Below are positions 1 through 12,700 of a stretch of 64,000 bases of DNA, piece by piece. The notes below the pieces were generated by a model. That model had not been told where the DNA came from. It saw only the letters and a program-made list of their open reading frames with translations, and did not search any database. Source of the stretch: Symsagittifera roscoffensis (taxonomy: Eukaryota; Xenacoelomorpha; Acoela; Convolutidae). Every line of letters starts with the position of its first letter. The first letter of the stretch is position 1. Made by a program: the position numbers and the translations under genes. The stretch covers positions 26,929,254-26,993,253 of the forward strand of contig NC_087065.1 of the NCBI RefSeq assembly GCF_963678635.1. Reading direction: 5' to 3'.

Positions 1-348
1 AGCAAAATTCAAATCGCTCACAGTACCATACTGTTGTTTTGTAGAAATGCACCAAGAGATTTGTTGAAGCTCACTCAAATAAAATTGTTCTTTGAATATT
101 AACTCGTATTCTTTCTTTGAAATTTCCTTTGCCCTTTCGAGGAAGACGACGTAGCGTTCATTACTAAATTTGAAAAATGAGTTTTTTTCTGCGGTTGAAA
201 ACACTCTTAATTGTAAATGTTCATTATCAATATCTTCAGTACACCAAGTTCCCTCTAATTTCATTTTTCTTATTTCAAAATTTGTCAAATTTATCATTTG
301 GTATATTTTGCCCAGAAACGGCCGCCGCCTTTTGAGAGTAATTTCAAT
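1..348 (-). CDS. Possible partial exon of an unrecognised protein, cut by the left edge
   Basis: One minus-strand frame stays open for 116 codons from position 348 to the window edge; the nearest stop is at 349-351. It encodes a mixed hydrophilic sequence, including YQMINLTNFEIRKMKLEGTW and, further on, FFKFSNERYVVFLERAKEI, followed by a probably helical stretch rich in Lys, Glu and Gln. A possible splice acceptor (CTCAAAAG) would start the exon at 328, and in-frame Met codons near 292 and 262 could serve instead. I recognise no domain. A 116-codon frame is long for DNA this AT-rich but could still occur by chance in a 64-kb window. The conserved look of the residues and the run-off at the edge are the only support. 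Confidence 0.33.
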   Translation of the reverse strand, partial: MEITLKRRRPFLGKIYQMINLTNFEIRKMKLEGTWCTEDIDNEHLQLRVFSTAEKNSFFKFSNERYVVFLERAKEISKKEYELIFKEQFYLSELQQISWCISTKQQYGTVSDLNFA

Positions 349-598
349 TTACTGCCTTTTCACCATAAAATTTAGGTCAAGTTAAGGAATTAGTTTACTG
401 CTGCCAACAGTTAAGCTACGCTGCCAAATTGGCCGGCGCATTTTTATTATATACCATAAAAGTCAATTCCCCGTTCACTAACAAATTTCAACTAGGTCGA
501 AAGTTCATTTGCCCGAAACAAATATAACAATTAATATGATTCATATAAATAACCAGGACCAATAATTAGGACCCCAAAATTTGGAATTAGAAAGAATT
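349..598. other. AT-rich intergenic DNA, nothing recognised
   Basis: No supportable open frame, repeat or RNA gene was seen. The segment lies between the possible left-edge exon and the foldback MITE. Confidence 0.4.
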
Positions 599-814
599 TT
601 GTATCGTGTCCCTTGTTGTTAAGTTAAACTTAGCAAGATCCTAAGTAGGGGGTCTTCTGCTTTTTGGGTGGAAAATTTCTTTCGTTTACAAAATCCTAGG
701 ATGAGGGTCCTCCAAAAAATTAAGGACCCCTTTCCTAGGATTTTGCTTTACGTGAGGACCCCCCCCCCCCCTTAGGAAGGACCCCCCCCCCTTAGGATCC
801 GGGACACGATACAA
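599..814. mobile_element. Foldback MITE with TTGTATCGTGTCCC terminal inverted repeats
   Basis: The segment starts TTGTATCGTGTCCC (599-612) and ends GGGACACGATACAA (801-814), a perfect 14-nt terminal inverted repeat around about 190 bp of non-coding DNA. The interior is also self-complementary: an AAAATCCTAGGA...GGGTCCTCC stretch is mirrored by GGACCCC...TCCTAGGATTTTG, and it carries C-runs. No open frame is present, so it is a non-autonomous element. I see no clear target duplication, so the superfamily is unknown. Confidence 0.7.
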
Positions 815-980
815 TACTACTTACATCTAAGATTTTACACATGAATTAAACTTAGAATTTGTGATAAGATGGTGATGTACATGATAATTCTGTCACCTAT
901 AGAAAAAAAACGAAAACGGTTAATGAGATATATATGAGGAGTTTACTAGGGGTATATAATATATGAAAATTAAGAGGGGT

Positions 981-1107
981 ATGATATTCAAATCAAATAG
1001 ACATGATATCGTAGAGGATATGAGATATCGGCAAACGAAAGCTATGAGGAGTAAATGATTTTCAAATCAAATAGACATGATATCGTAGAGGGTATGAGAT
1101 ATTGACC
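981..1107. repeat. Two direct copies of a ~48-bp unit
   Basis: The stretch TTCAAATCAAATAGACATGA followed by TATCGTAGAGG and TATGAGATAT occurs at about 987-1028 and again at about 1060-1107, with only a few differences and a spacing of about 75 bp. It is a local tandem duplication with no coding content. Confidence 0.65.
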
Positions 1108-4100
1108 AAGATTGAGAAGAGAGTTAGCAGCGGAATAGTAGAGTTGTTTCTCAGGTAGGATCAGATTTCCCGAACTCCCAGAGAGCCAGAACAGAGATTG
1201 CTTTGCGTGAATTAGATCGCGGACCCTTGAATTGCGTTGATACTTTCTTATATATCTCTCTATATTTTTTATAACTTCTTTTTAAACTTCTTTTTTGTAG
1301 GTGTTGTAGAATTTTTTTCAGCTCGAAGGGTTTCTGCTAAGGTAATTTCGACTTTGTTACCGCTTGGTGAATTTTTGTTTGAGGCTAAATTTTTATTCTG
1401 TTATCTTGGCACCTTTTTAGTTTTAAAACTAACCTTATTCAATTTCAAAAATCTGTATTTTTTTCGACTGTCGTTTCGCCTATTTGCTCAATTTTTAGAT
1501 CTTGCCAGCTATTTTTCCCTATGGTACCTTGTAACGAATCGACCCATCTATTAGAAAAGAATTTGACAGTTACGCATACTCGGATTTTGTACCTTGTAAC
1601 AAATTGGTTCCCCTAAGTTTAATTGGTTATAAATTGCATTCATAACATTCAGCACTTCGCCCTGATATACGAGCAGACTTGTTCTACTCTGTACCAGCTT
1701 TGTCGGACCGATCGATCTAGAGTTTCTATTAAATGTCTGAAGTTCAACTGTAAGTATTGGTATAATTACTAAAAAGTATCCATGGCTCAAAGGTATATTT
1801 TTTGTGTTAAGAGAGAGTTCAGTTTCACAAGGCAGATATCATTGATGCTTCAGAAATTGGATTTTGGCAGAAGTTGCTTGGATAAGTGACTAACTCGAAA
1901 AGCAAGGCTGAAATTTTTTTTTAAAAAACACAGAGGCAAGTCATTCAATTAAAAAATCTCTTACTATGTTATCATTTCATGTATACTGGAGGTAGTTGCG
2001 GAACAAGAGTGGACGAGTTATTAATCGTCATCGTCCACCAAGCTGGAAAGAGTTAAGATTCAGTAGCATCTAGTACCTCATTATTTTTTATCAGAACAGT
2101 AAAGTGAGAAACCAAGAGGAAACAAATTACTGAACCAATGATATGACAAAAACAATCCTCAAAAATACAGGATTTACAATGCAAGAAGTGTATTTGTAGA
2201 TAAAACTATCATCGATTTGCGCCTTGGAGCCGCTCTTGTTATTTACAAGAATATTATGATGAATGTCGAAAGACTCATGACTTGTTGAAGACTTTCAAAC
2301 CTCATACACTGGAATTACACGATCGTGGATGGAATGTGAACACCATCTCGTGTACACCATCTAATACGGGAGTATCAGTGGTCGTCGTCCATGGGACCAT
2401 CGGAAGAGGATAGTAGCTTCAATCTGCGATCAGCAGAAGAAGATCGATTTAAAGAAGCAACAGGGCCAGTCATGAAAGGGGACGTGAAAAGTCAAGAAGA
2501 TTTTTTTTGACACTTGGACTATTTTATGGAACGCAAATCACAACTAACATGGCTTTAAGATGATACCACATTTGACCCGATACGAGTCTTTTCAGGGTAG
2601 TCAAAATTCAAAGGGAAAACCACATTATACGCCATAGTTTCCTCCATCTTTTGAAGCCCATCTTTTGGAGATGATCGAAATAATTTGCTCAAGTTCATTT
2701 TAGTCCTTGTCCAAGTTATTTGATTTGTTACAATATAAAAATGTTTTGTTGAAGTTGTTTTTGTTGAACTTCAGAAATGTTATGTTTACCTTCTTAAACC
2801 AAGTCATAAAAACACCTACATTTTGTCAGAAGGCTAGTCATACAAATCCTAAGCTATCATCAGGGAATAATGGAAAATAAGAGAACAATAGAAAAATGAA
2901 TAACTAAATTCAAAAATCAAATGAATAATTAATTATATAATGAGATGATCAGTTTGTATGACTCAATCTCGAGGTGCATTTGTTATACGAGATTGTCATT
3001 TCTATTTGTATTTTTTTGTATTTTTTTTTGTATTTTTTAACCAGAGTGACTGTGTTTGTACTAGTCATACAAATACATGCGATAAAGAAATGCTAGTCAT
3101 ACATTTCCATAGTATTCGCAGTTTCTTTATACAGTTTTTAAATGTATGGAATGTATGGAAAGTGGGAAAGGGCATGGGAGAAACCGTACGTAGTTGTCAA
3201 CAAAAACATGCTCTCGATGTGCTTCACTTAAGATTCTAATTTTCGGATTTCTGATTGACATACATCAGCACAAGCAGTGAAGGAGTCCTGGTTTTTCTAA
3301 ACAAAATTTTCCGAAAAAAATAAATTCAAAATTTTGTCAATTTCTCTTTTTAATTTACCCGTACCCGGTTACAGTACTCTTGCTTATCACAAGGTTAACT
3401 ACTATGCGTTATGTTACGCGATATACTTTAAAACAAATTTTTTGGAATCCTTTACCTGAATTCAGTTTGAAGGATTACTGAGCTTGATTAATTAGCCGCC
3501 TACGGGTTAATGGAAAACCTGAAAACTTTTGAAATTATTCAATTCAAACTAGAAAATTTCTTCTTGATCGTAAAAATCATAATGATAACTCACATCCTAA
3601 TTTTGATCATCGCCTCAGATTTGTCGACAGCAATATCCATCATCCAACCAGCGATGAATTTTTGTCCTGATTTCAATTTAACTAGAACATATTGAGTCGC
3701 ACAAAAAGACTCCAAGATGCTATAAGTTACCAATAAACTGAACCAATTAGCTTTTTGTAATTCAGTTGTTTCTAACTTAATTACTCTGATTTCCGAGTAC
3801 AGCTGAACTGAAACGCAGCATGGGGGTTAAAAAGAGTTGAAATTCTTCAAAAAAATAAAGGAACCCTGCAGTCATTTGCAAATTAATGAAGACAATCAGA
3901 GCCCATACCTGAAAAAAAGAAATTTGGAGAGGAAAAGAGAAAAGAAAATGAACACAAAAGAAACTATTTTTTTTCTCTTCTTTTTGTTGGATCTCCTTTT
4001 GCCTCCGCCTTCCTTTTATCTTAACAATGAAATCATTGAATCAACTCCGCTGGTGGTTTTTTTAACAGTCAGAATTTATCAGTACATAAATTTATATTTG

Positions 4101-6568
4101 AGTATGAAAGTTGAAATGCATTTTGTATCGACCACTGGCGAGAAAATCAGATCTGTTGCTTTCCAGGGTTTTGGTACACCAACGAAATGTATGATTGAGA
4201 TGATAGGTATGACGGTATCATTTTCTTAAGCCTTATCCGCTTGTGCCTGGGAATTTGGCTAGAGTTTTTTTTATCGGTTCCGAGTTTTCGCTTAAGAGTC
4301 ACAATTTTTGTTTCGATTTTTTTCCGTTTTGTTTTGACGCACCCGTTTCTTTTCAGTGAATTATTTAACAATTTCACAAATTTGGTTAAAATTGGTAATG
4401 AAGCATTGATCTGTTTTCTTGTATATAAAAATAATAACAAACTTTCGCTCAGAGACACCTGAAAATGGATGTGTAGATCCAATGGTGATCTCCCAGGCAG
4501 TTATTAATTTTTTAAGTGTCATTTTGTAAACTTTTTTGTATTTTCTCCTAAAAACAAGATAATATTATTATGATTATCAAGCACGATTATTGCTGTCGAG
4601 TCGCAGTTTATGTGCGAATATACCTATTGAATGTATTGAATGGTAACTTCAATTGCGGCGGGATCATGAAGTACAAACAGTTTTTTGTTTGCATGACAAG
4701 CATTTTTGGTCAAGTCGGTAGGTTGTAGTTTGGCTGAACAGATTTGTCTTCAACAGGTTACGCAAGGGAGAAAAAGTAAGAGACAACCACAGGTAACATA
4801 ATTTTTACATATAATAAGATAAAGAGGTCAACCTATTTTTGTTATTATCTTTATTGATGTTTTTACAAAACTGGACATTACTGATTGGATGATTACAAGC
4901 AAAAAAATCAAAAACCAATACAAAACAAATTGTTTAATTACTCGAACAGATTGAGTGGTCTCATTATTGATGATATTCTTTTTTTTCAAAATTATGCTGT
5001 GGGTCTTACCTTTTGATCATCTAAATCCGCGTTGGAAGAAGCTCCAACAAACATTTTAAACAAAAAACACTAAAGCGTGTGAATTGCAGGGAAAAACTGG
5101 GAAATATTTTGATTTCAGGGCGCGGTAAGCCTTTTACCAATACCTATAATGTTTGGCAATGCGTTTAATGAACAAAAGGTGTAAATTTATGCAAAAATAA
5201 TTGAATGCACACTAGCAAACGGGCCCATTGATGGATTAACGGCTCAAATGTCCGCACATTCAGGGAATTATACAATGTAAACAACAAAAACAAAAAAGCG
5301 AAGGAGCTAACATGACAGCAAAATTGTTCAATTGAAAATAATTTTAAAAGTGATGTTTTTATTAATGTATGAGCAGCGCTGAAAGCTGTTGAAAAGCCAT
5401 AAATTGTACAGAAAAATGGCTTTCAGTTTTCAGTTGGCCTGCCTAATCGCTCTAACATGTAAAAAGAATACACGTTTTCGCTAATTATCTTTGATTGACA
5501 ATGAAGAAATATAATTTTTTGGTTTTTTCGATGTTATTACGAACTAATACGTGAAAAAGTGAAGTGGTACAGACGTGACCATGCAAAATTCAAGATGTGC
5601 TAATCAAGTTTTAAACTAACCTGTCTTTTAAACAAAGTAGTTAAACGCGAGAAGATTTGTACTTCAACCTAGCATATGTGATAGCTAAAACCTTCGGTGA
5701 GTCAAAGTTTTGTGCAGTTCTGCATACAATAATCGGAACCAAAACCGACATTATATATTCATTTTTGAACGCAAGACCTCAATATCTTTGAGAATAAGAA
5801 AATTCCGTAAAAAAACTAGTTAAAAATCAAAACTTGTCTGAAGAAACAACCTCGAGTGCAACTATTCAGCCACTTTATTTGCAAACCAAAACCATTGTAG
5901 CTTTTTTCTGAAAAGTAAGTGTCTAGACAAGGAACAAGAGTGATAGACAGATATTGTTATGGTAAGTAGAGTAAAATAAAAAATCGAAAAACGTCGTATT
6001 CAAATGAGAGATTACATATAGCGTTCACATCGTAGCAGAAAGTCGTTACGGCTACCTTTTGCTTCGGTGTTACCTCGGTTGCTGACAATTTCACTTCGAA
6101 GAAGTCAACTGAGTAAGCGTAAAGGTGAATTTAGTTTTTGCGTCTTTCAGTTTGTTGTTAACTTTAAATTTCTGGGAGCAACCTCAAGACTTACAAAATT
6201 GGCCATTCAATCTTTTGTTCTTTTTAATCCAACTCAATTCACTTGAAAAAGTTCCTTAAGAACTGAAAACAAAATCATGATTATCAAAATCTACTGAATA
6301 GTTTTTGCCATCTTTTACTCATGGCGCCCAAAAAAATCAAACCTTCAATATAAAAGAGACAAATTTTACATTTTTTAAAAATCATAGAAATGGTCGCCAG
6401 AATGACAACGAGAAGAACACCTCCTAATAAATTTAACGCAGGAGAGAAGTAGAAGCTAGTGATAAGAGTGAAAAAATCACGGCGACAACACAGGAGCATA
6501 GACAAAAAACGAGCCACTTCAAGCGATGAAAACTCGTACAAGGCCAATAAATTAAGAGAAGAGCAAGG
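1108..6568. other. Long AT-rich stretch without a recognised gene
   Basis: I found no exon, RNA gene or transposon end that I could support. The short open frames here (for example about 1237-1554 and 3837-4229) are rich in Phe, Leu, Ile and Lys, as expected from T- and A-runs, and match no family I know. The part around 1980-2600 looks slightly more complex in composition but has no readable protein. Confidence 0.35.
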
Positions 6569-6740
6569 ATAGCCGGTTACTGTGCAAGTAGCACAGAACG
6601 TTTCTTAGAAAAAATACAAAAAATTTTTTTTTTTCAAATTGGTGTCGTTTTTTCTGCATGATGTGATAAAACAATCTGAACGAAAAAAAAAGAAATTAGG
6701 AATATTTGAAAGTCATAGTAAAATAAGTCAATTGGAAAGC
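6569..6740. repeat. Dispersed repeat R4, copy 1
   Basis: This stretch (GATAGCCGGTTACTGTGCAA, then GTAGCACAGAACG, then CTGCATGATGTGATAAAA and AAAGTCATAGTAAAATA) is matched, diverged but collinear, at about 53447-53625. A short piece of its first part also occurs near 62726-62769. It is non-coding, and its class is unknown because I could not define its ends. Confidence 0.55.
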
Positions 6741-8666
6741 AATTTAAAAAAATGATTAGAAATACATTTGATAAATTTTTTGCGGAATTTTTTTGATCTT
6801 TCAAGTTTTTGATTCCCAAAATTGCGCTAAGAAACTCCAAAAACTACCTTTACTTGAGTAGAACTAAAATTTCAAGGCTTAAATTAAGCCTAAATAAGCT
6901 ATTTTAAGCCTACACGGCTCATTAACTCGAAATCAGACAGAATGAAAAATTTTGAACCGATTTTCTCGACACTGTGAAAACTTTTTCGAAATTTTGTAAT
7001 GAAGTTTGAATTACAAATGAAAGAGATTTAATATGATATAACACTCAACCCTGTCCGATGATTCTTTGTGGTAGCTGATTTTGCGTGGAAAACAAAAAAA
7101 AACTAAAACACATACGAATACAAATTTCCTCCCCATTTTCAATGGTCGGAGCGATAATTCAACATGAATTTTCATTTGCCCATATTGGAAACGGAAAAAA
7201 TCGAAAAACACAAGATCGATAATCGCTAAAAAGTAGCAAGACTGCTCGTATCAGGGCGAAGCCCTGAATGTTCCGACTGTCCCGAATGTTCCGAAGGTCT
7301 ATAGAGCAGTAATAACATGAAAAACTAAATGCAATAAAATACAATGAATTTTTTTTTAATTTGAGATTTTTTGAGAAAATCAGCACTCCACACGCAATAT
7401 TAAGTACAAAAAGATAGATTTCGCTCCTAGAAGCAAATCAATTATAGCAAAAAAGCTTCCTTCAAACAATTTTGAACAACTTCTAAGACGGCATATAACT
7501 CCGCTTACACGTTAATAGCGCGCTAATTGTCCCAAATTGGCCAAAATGGCAATCTTTAAACCCTCATAATTTTACGAGAAATGATCAAAAGTGAAGTATT
7601 TTTTTCAAATTTAAGCTCAAGACAACAAAACTTTTTTAATGGTATTTAAAAATTTCCGTCAAAATGGCTAGTTAAAAAGCTAAAATTTGGCTGAAGAAAA
7701 AACACCACCTCGAGCGCAATTAATCCGTTACTTGCAAAACGAAAGTCGGAACAAATAGGAGAAAAAATAATGGGATTCTTGACGAATACATTCGATGGAA
7801 AATTCAATAACTTGTTTGCACGAAGAAAGATGGAAACTAGAGAACATAACATTGTGGTGATGAGTGGGACACAGAATGGAAAACTTAATGATATTACAAC
7901 CAGCATGCTAAAAAGCGACGCACACTGCGAAGAGGGAAAAGAAAGACTTTTGAAAACCCAAAAACAGAAAACCTATAAAAACCTTTCGCGGGTCATTTGA
8001 AAAAAAAGAAAAGAAAAGAAAATATTTGGAAAAAGATTGGTTAATGACTATACTTGATAAGTTTTTTTTCTGTTGTGCTTCTCTTATGATCAAAGCAATA
8101 GAAAATTTCAATCTAAACATCGAAAGCGTTGCTAAAAAGAAAAGTGAAGAAAAACGTATGCATCCTCCAAGTCTGGAATTCACAATGAGACGATTGACTG
8201 CTTCGACCGAAAAAGTAAAAAAGCGCACACAATAAAGTAACTTGCATGAGAAGAAGTTGAAAATGGAAGAATGGAAGAAAAGGAAGAGACGAACTCAACA
8301 ATGTTGCTCAAGATCAATTTTATTTCCAATCTTGGAGCTAGATACACTACATCAGAACTTTCCTGTGAGAGAAAAACTCAGACTGTACGAACAATGACGT
8401 AGGAAAACAACTTGGGAAGAAATTATGAGGGAACAAACGAAAACTATCAAAAACAATCGTCACAGCCAGGCTTATACGGAATACAAGTCGACGGGTAAAG
8501 GGCAACCAAAACAAGATGTTATCGAATCATACTAAATGCACAATGTGAAACAGTTTGCAAAAAATAATTTTATAGTCCGACCGTTTCAATTGGCGAAGAA
8601 ATTTTTCGTCTTCTGCTGTCTTCTAGTTTGAATTATTTGACTTTTTCGCTATCCACGTATTTTCAC
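6741..8666. other. AT-rich DNA without a recognised gene
   Basis: There are overlapping chance frames on both strands around 7.6-8.3 kb (for example 7770-8000 plus and 7908-8228 minus). They lie opposite each other, have no recognisable residues and contain homopolymer-derived amino acids. I saw no splice-bounded exon. Confidence 0.35.
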
Positions 8667-8757
8667 ATATAGTCATCAAAATGGGTTGAGTGATATGTCA
8701 TATTAAACAATCAAAAATAGTCATCAAAATGGGATGAGTGATATGTCATATTGTAAC
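8667..8757. repeat. Tandem duplication of a ~38-bp unit
   Basis: TAGTCATCAAAATGGG followed by TTGAGTGATATGTCATATT occurs at about 8671 and again about 47 bp further on, with one substitution (GGGTTGAG versus GGGATGAG). It is non-coding. Confidence 0.75.
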
Positions 8758-9769
8758 CATTTACATTGTGATTCACGAAATTTCTGAAATGTTGAAAAAA
8801 CCGACTTAAAATATTTGATTATAGATTACTTTTAAGCAAAAAAGCAAGCGAGTAAGACTTATGTTAGGAAATTTTTCTCTCATTTTGTGGAAAGCGTAAT
8901 TTTACTCCTATAAAAACATCTTTGATGCCTAACTCACTAACGTTCTACGCGTTTGTATGACTACTTTCCATCATACAAGGTAAAAAAACAATGCTCTATT
9001 GAAGAATAAATTTGTTTTTTTTTGTTTTTTTTTCTGAACAGCTTTCTAGAAAAACAAAAAAACCAGTTTGTAATGTTGTTTTTAGTTTAATTTCATGACA
9101 AAAAAGCGACTGAGTGGGCTTAAATATGAAAACAAGCTCTTTTAAGCTGAAAAAAATATATATTTTTTTACTCCAGTAAAATTTTTTCTGCAGAGCTTCC
9201 TTGGTATGATCTTAAAAAATTAGAAATAATTTTAAAAAAATTGAAAAATTTGAAAACTTCATAGAAAACAAAAATGTACCTATTTTATTATTACTTTTAA
9301 TTATGCCTAAGTTTCAAGTTTTTTTCAAACTTTCTCATCACTCTGCGGATACAAAATGACACTATTTGCAAAACAAACTGTAAGATTTCATTGTTTTGTC
9401 AATTTTATGTTCAAAGATTTCCTTTATTACTTGTGCAACATCCGGCTATCATCGTTGCATAATTGGTTGGGATCAATCAAAGAACCTAATCAGTTCATTC
9501 ATCAGTCAAATGGCCCGAAAAAGAAGAGCTTTTAATCTACTACCCATAAAGTAAAAGTAAATTCTTTCTAAGCGCGCTTAATTCATTTCAATATTTTTCT
9601 TACATTCGTTGTTTTAATTCAATGGAAAAGTAGGCTTACACTTTCTATAAAAGGCACTACTAACTTTTTAAATTTCAAATCAACAAGTTTTGTATTACCT
9701 ATTGTAACGTTTATCAGAACCTATTAATGTCTTCATCAAGCAGTTATTCTCACAACTAAGTACTTGCAA
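8758..9769. other. AT-rich DNA without a recognised gene
   Basis: No gene was seen. A stretch near 9420-9510 (TTGCATAATTGGTTGGGATC...TTCATTCATCAGTCAAATG) resembles 10850-10920 and belongs to the old duplicated block that follows. Confidence 0.35.
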
Positions 9770-12700
9770 CATACAGCACTTTGTATCTAGATCTATTGAG
9801 ACTAAGAAAATGCAAACGTTCCACATTGGTCTTCTTCGTTTTTTTTCAAGCCGCTCAAAAAATTGTGTTGCCTCCACCTCAAAATAAGAAACTACAAATA
9901 CATTAAAACTACTCATAATAAATCAAGAAAACAATTTTTCCTGGTTTGATGCTTTTACTTGCGAGCACTATAAATAAATTTCCTTCATGACTTTACTTGT
10001 CTTCACACAATTGTAAGAATCATTAAACTTTAATGTGTTACCTTTTATAAATCTAAAAACTGTTTATACAATACATAAAATTTTTGCATAGCCATTTTGA
10101 TCCATTAGTTTATTGCTACAACCATTGAAATTAGAGGAGAAAATGTTTTGTCTTTGAGTATGTTTCATTTTTTTCGTTCTGACTTTTGAAAATGGGGATG
10201 AGCTTTTTCTTCGGTTGGTTTTAGTTTAGCTTAAGTTTTGTTAATTTCAACGCAACGCCAAGATCACTATTAACGATCAAATTGGGTCCACTGATATATC
10301 ATTTTTAATAATATTTTTTTTCAAGACTGAAAAAAATACCAAGTGATGGGAAACACTGGTATGAAAAGTTTGAGTGTTAAATTTTTTTTCGTTTCAAGTG
10401 TGTAGGACTCATAATAGAAGTCTTATCTTTCAACTAAAATAGACCAAGTTTTTCTCCACAAAAACTGACAATTTCACAAGTCATACATTTTAAAAATATC
10501 CAAAACTAGTTTATGACGCTTCAGAAAATTTCTGATGGAAAAACAAATTCATTTTTTTAATACAGAAAACTACTTTATGAATTTTAAGGCCAATTGTTTG
10601 ATACGCTCTTCTGTGTAAGTAAATTCCAAAGTTGAAGTAAAAATTATTATTCGAGTTGTAAAATATCCGAAAGGAAAGTTCAAAGTAGGAATATTTAAGT
10701 TATAGACTTTGTTAAAAACCTCTCATCACACTGTAGAAACAAAGTGACAAAATCTGGAAAATAAAGTGAATTATTGAATTGTTTCCAATTTTTTGTTCTT
10801 CAATTTTTATGCTCAAAATTTTTGCTTTCATTCGTGTACCAACCAATTTTTTGCGTTGCATGATTTGTTTGGATCAAATAAAGAGCATAACCGGTTTATT
10901 CATCGATCAAATGCTCTGACGCAGCAGAGGTTGCAATCTGCCCCTCGTGGGGCACAACTAGCTTTTTCTCAGTGCACTTAATAGCTTTTTCTCAGCGCAC
11001 TTTATTTTTTATTTTTTTTTTTTTAATATTTTTCGTTTTTTTTTTTTCAAAATAAAACCTCACTTTTAGTTTGTATACACTGCAGATTAACAAATTTAAT
11101 TTTTTCTACAAATCTATAATTTTTCATCTCAGATTTGAAAGGGTAGTTTCTAAGCAAATTCAAAAGGCTTCAAAAACTGTACAAGTTCAAAAAACCTAAC
11201 TTTCCGAAACCCTCTTTTTGTTCTTAAAAAGCAAATCGTGGTCAGTAAAACAGAGAAGATTCCCATAATCGGGTTTCTCAACCTGAGAATTAGCACAGTG
11301 ATTTTCGAGAATAGAGTAAAAAAAAAAACATTCACAAAATGGTAAAAATTTTGAAACTTTCACTTTCTGAAGGCTATAAACTTCAATCTTGAAGAAGTTG
11401 ATTACATCTATGAAATCAGGTTTGACAGGATACTTATCGAGAAAATTCAGAAAACAGGTCAACAAATCAGAAAGTTGACCTTTACGAGAACCATAGCTTT
11501 TTTCTTAGAATAACTCAACCAACCTGTTTTTTCGACTGAACCCAAAAATCCAGGGGTAGTTCTCAAGAAAATTCAAAAAATTTTTGAATTGCTTTGACTT
11601 TTCCGATGGCCATAGTTTTTTGTGTCAAAAAGCTTGGGCATTGTCGGCTATGCAAGGGCGCGTCCCACAACCCATTCATTGGATTGAATCCAAAATCTTA
11701 GATATGGATTTTTGGTAAAAATTTAAAAGTTTAGTAAAAAACCATTTTCAGAAGACGGTAACTTTTTGTGTAAAAAATTTTGTAAGTGGCCGCTAGTGCA
11801 GGGGAGCTTTCCACTTCCCGTTATCCCTCAACCTAATGTTAAGATAGGAAGGTTAGTTTTTGAGGACTGTCTAGAGATTATAATAACGGTTACAAAATCA
11901 AAAATCAAATTCTTATTGCGAGGGCCATAATTTTAGAGTAAACTGTTTGGGCGCAGCCACTTATAAAAATTTTTTTCTTCAAATTCGCAGTTTTCATTGA
12001 AACAAAGATCTCAAGATTGTTAGGTTGGTTTTTGAGAAAACGAAAAAAAGTCAAAAACATCGGTCAACCATTAATTATTCCCCACACAGACTTTTTCGAA
12101 GACTGTAGACAGAAGGGTAAAGCAAAAAGAGACCAGAGGAGTCTGCAGGCACACAAAAATAGAGGCAGTCTTTCTATGGTTTTCCCTTCCTTGGAAATCG
12201 GTAGAACATTTGAAAAAAAAACTATTTTTGTTGCAAAAAGTGATGAAATCGTGCAAAGCGTCATCTAAAAGAACAATGAAGAAACCCAATATCATACAGT
12301 TTTAATAAAATTTTTTTTAATCAAACAGGAATTGCAAGCAGAATTGCCAAACATGATATTTTAAATTCGATTTAGCTACTGAACAAAACTTACGAAGCGG
12401 AAACATGGCCGACAACCTTTGAGCAGACACCAGTGAAGCCCAAAAAAAAATTTATGAAGACATTTGTAGAAAAAATTTTTACGAAGTTTCAAGTCCCCAT
12501 GTAACTTTCAGTAGTTATTACTATCCACCCAGTAGTTTAATTTGATTTTTTTAAGCTAGTTGTCCACCCAAAAAAGTCTACAGTACGATTTGATAACGCT
12601 TGCTAAACGCAAGTGTAATTAGAATCATAAATTTTCTCCGTGATTTTAGTTGGCTTGTCACAATTGTGTGAATCTCCAAACTTTCACTTTTCTAAATCGA

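Noticed and set aside
1980-2700. Possible Tc1/mariner-like transposase remnant
   Set aside because: The composition is slightly more complex here, but I could not read a DDE motif or any conserved block in any frame.
8113-8301. Hydrophobic minus-strand frames near 8 kb as a membrane protein
   Set aside because: The Phe/Leu richness comes from A-runs on the plus strand; overlapping frames on both strands are equally open.
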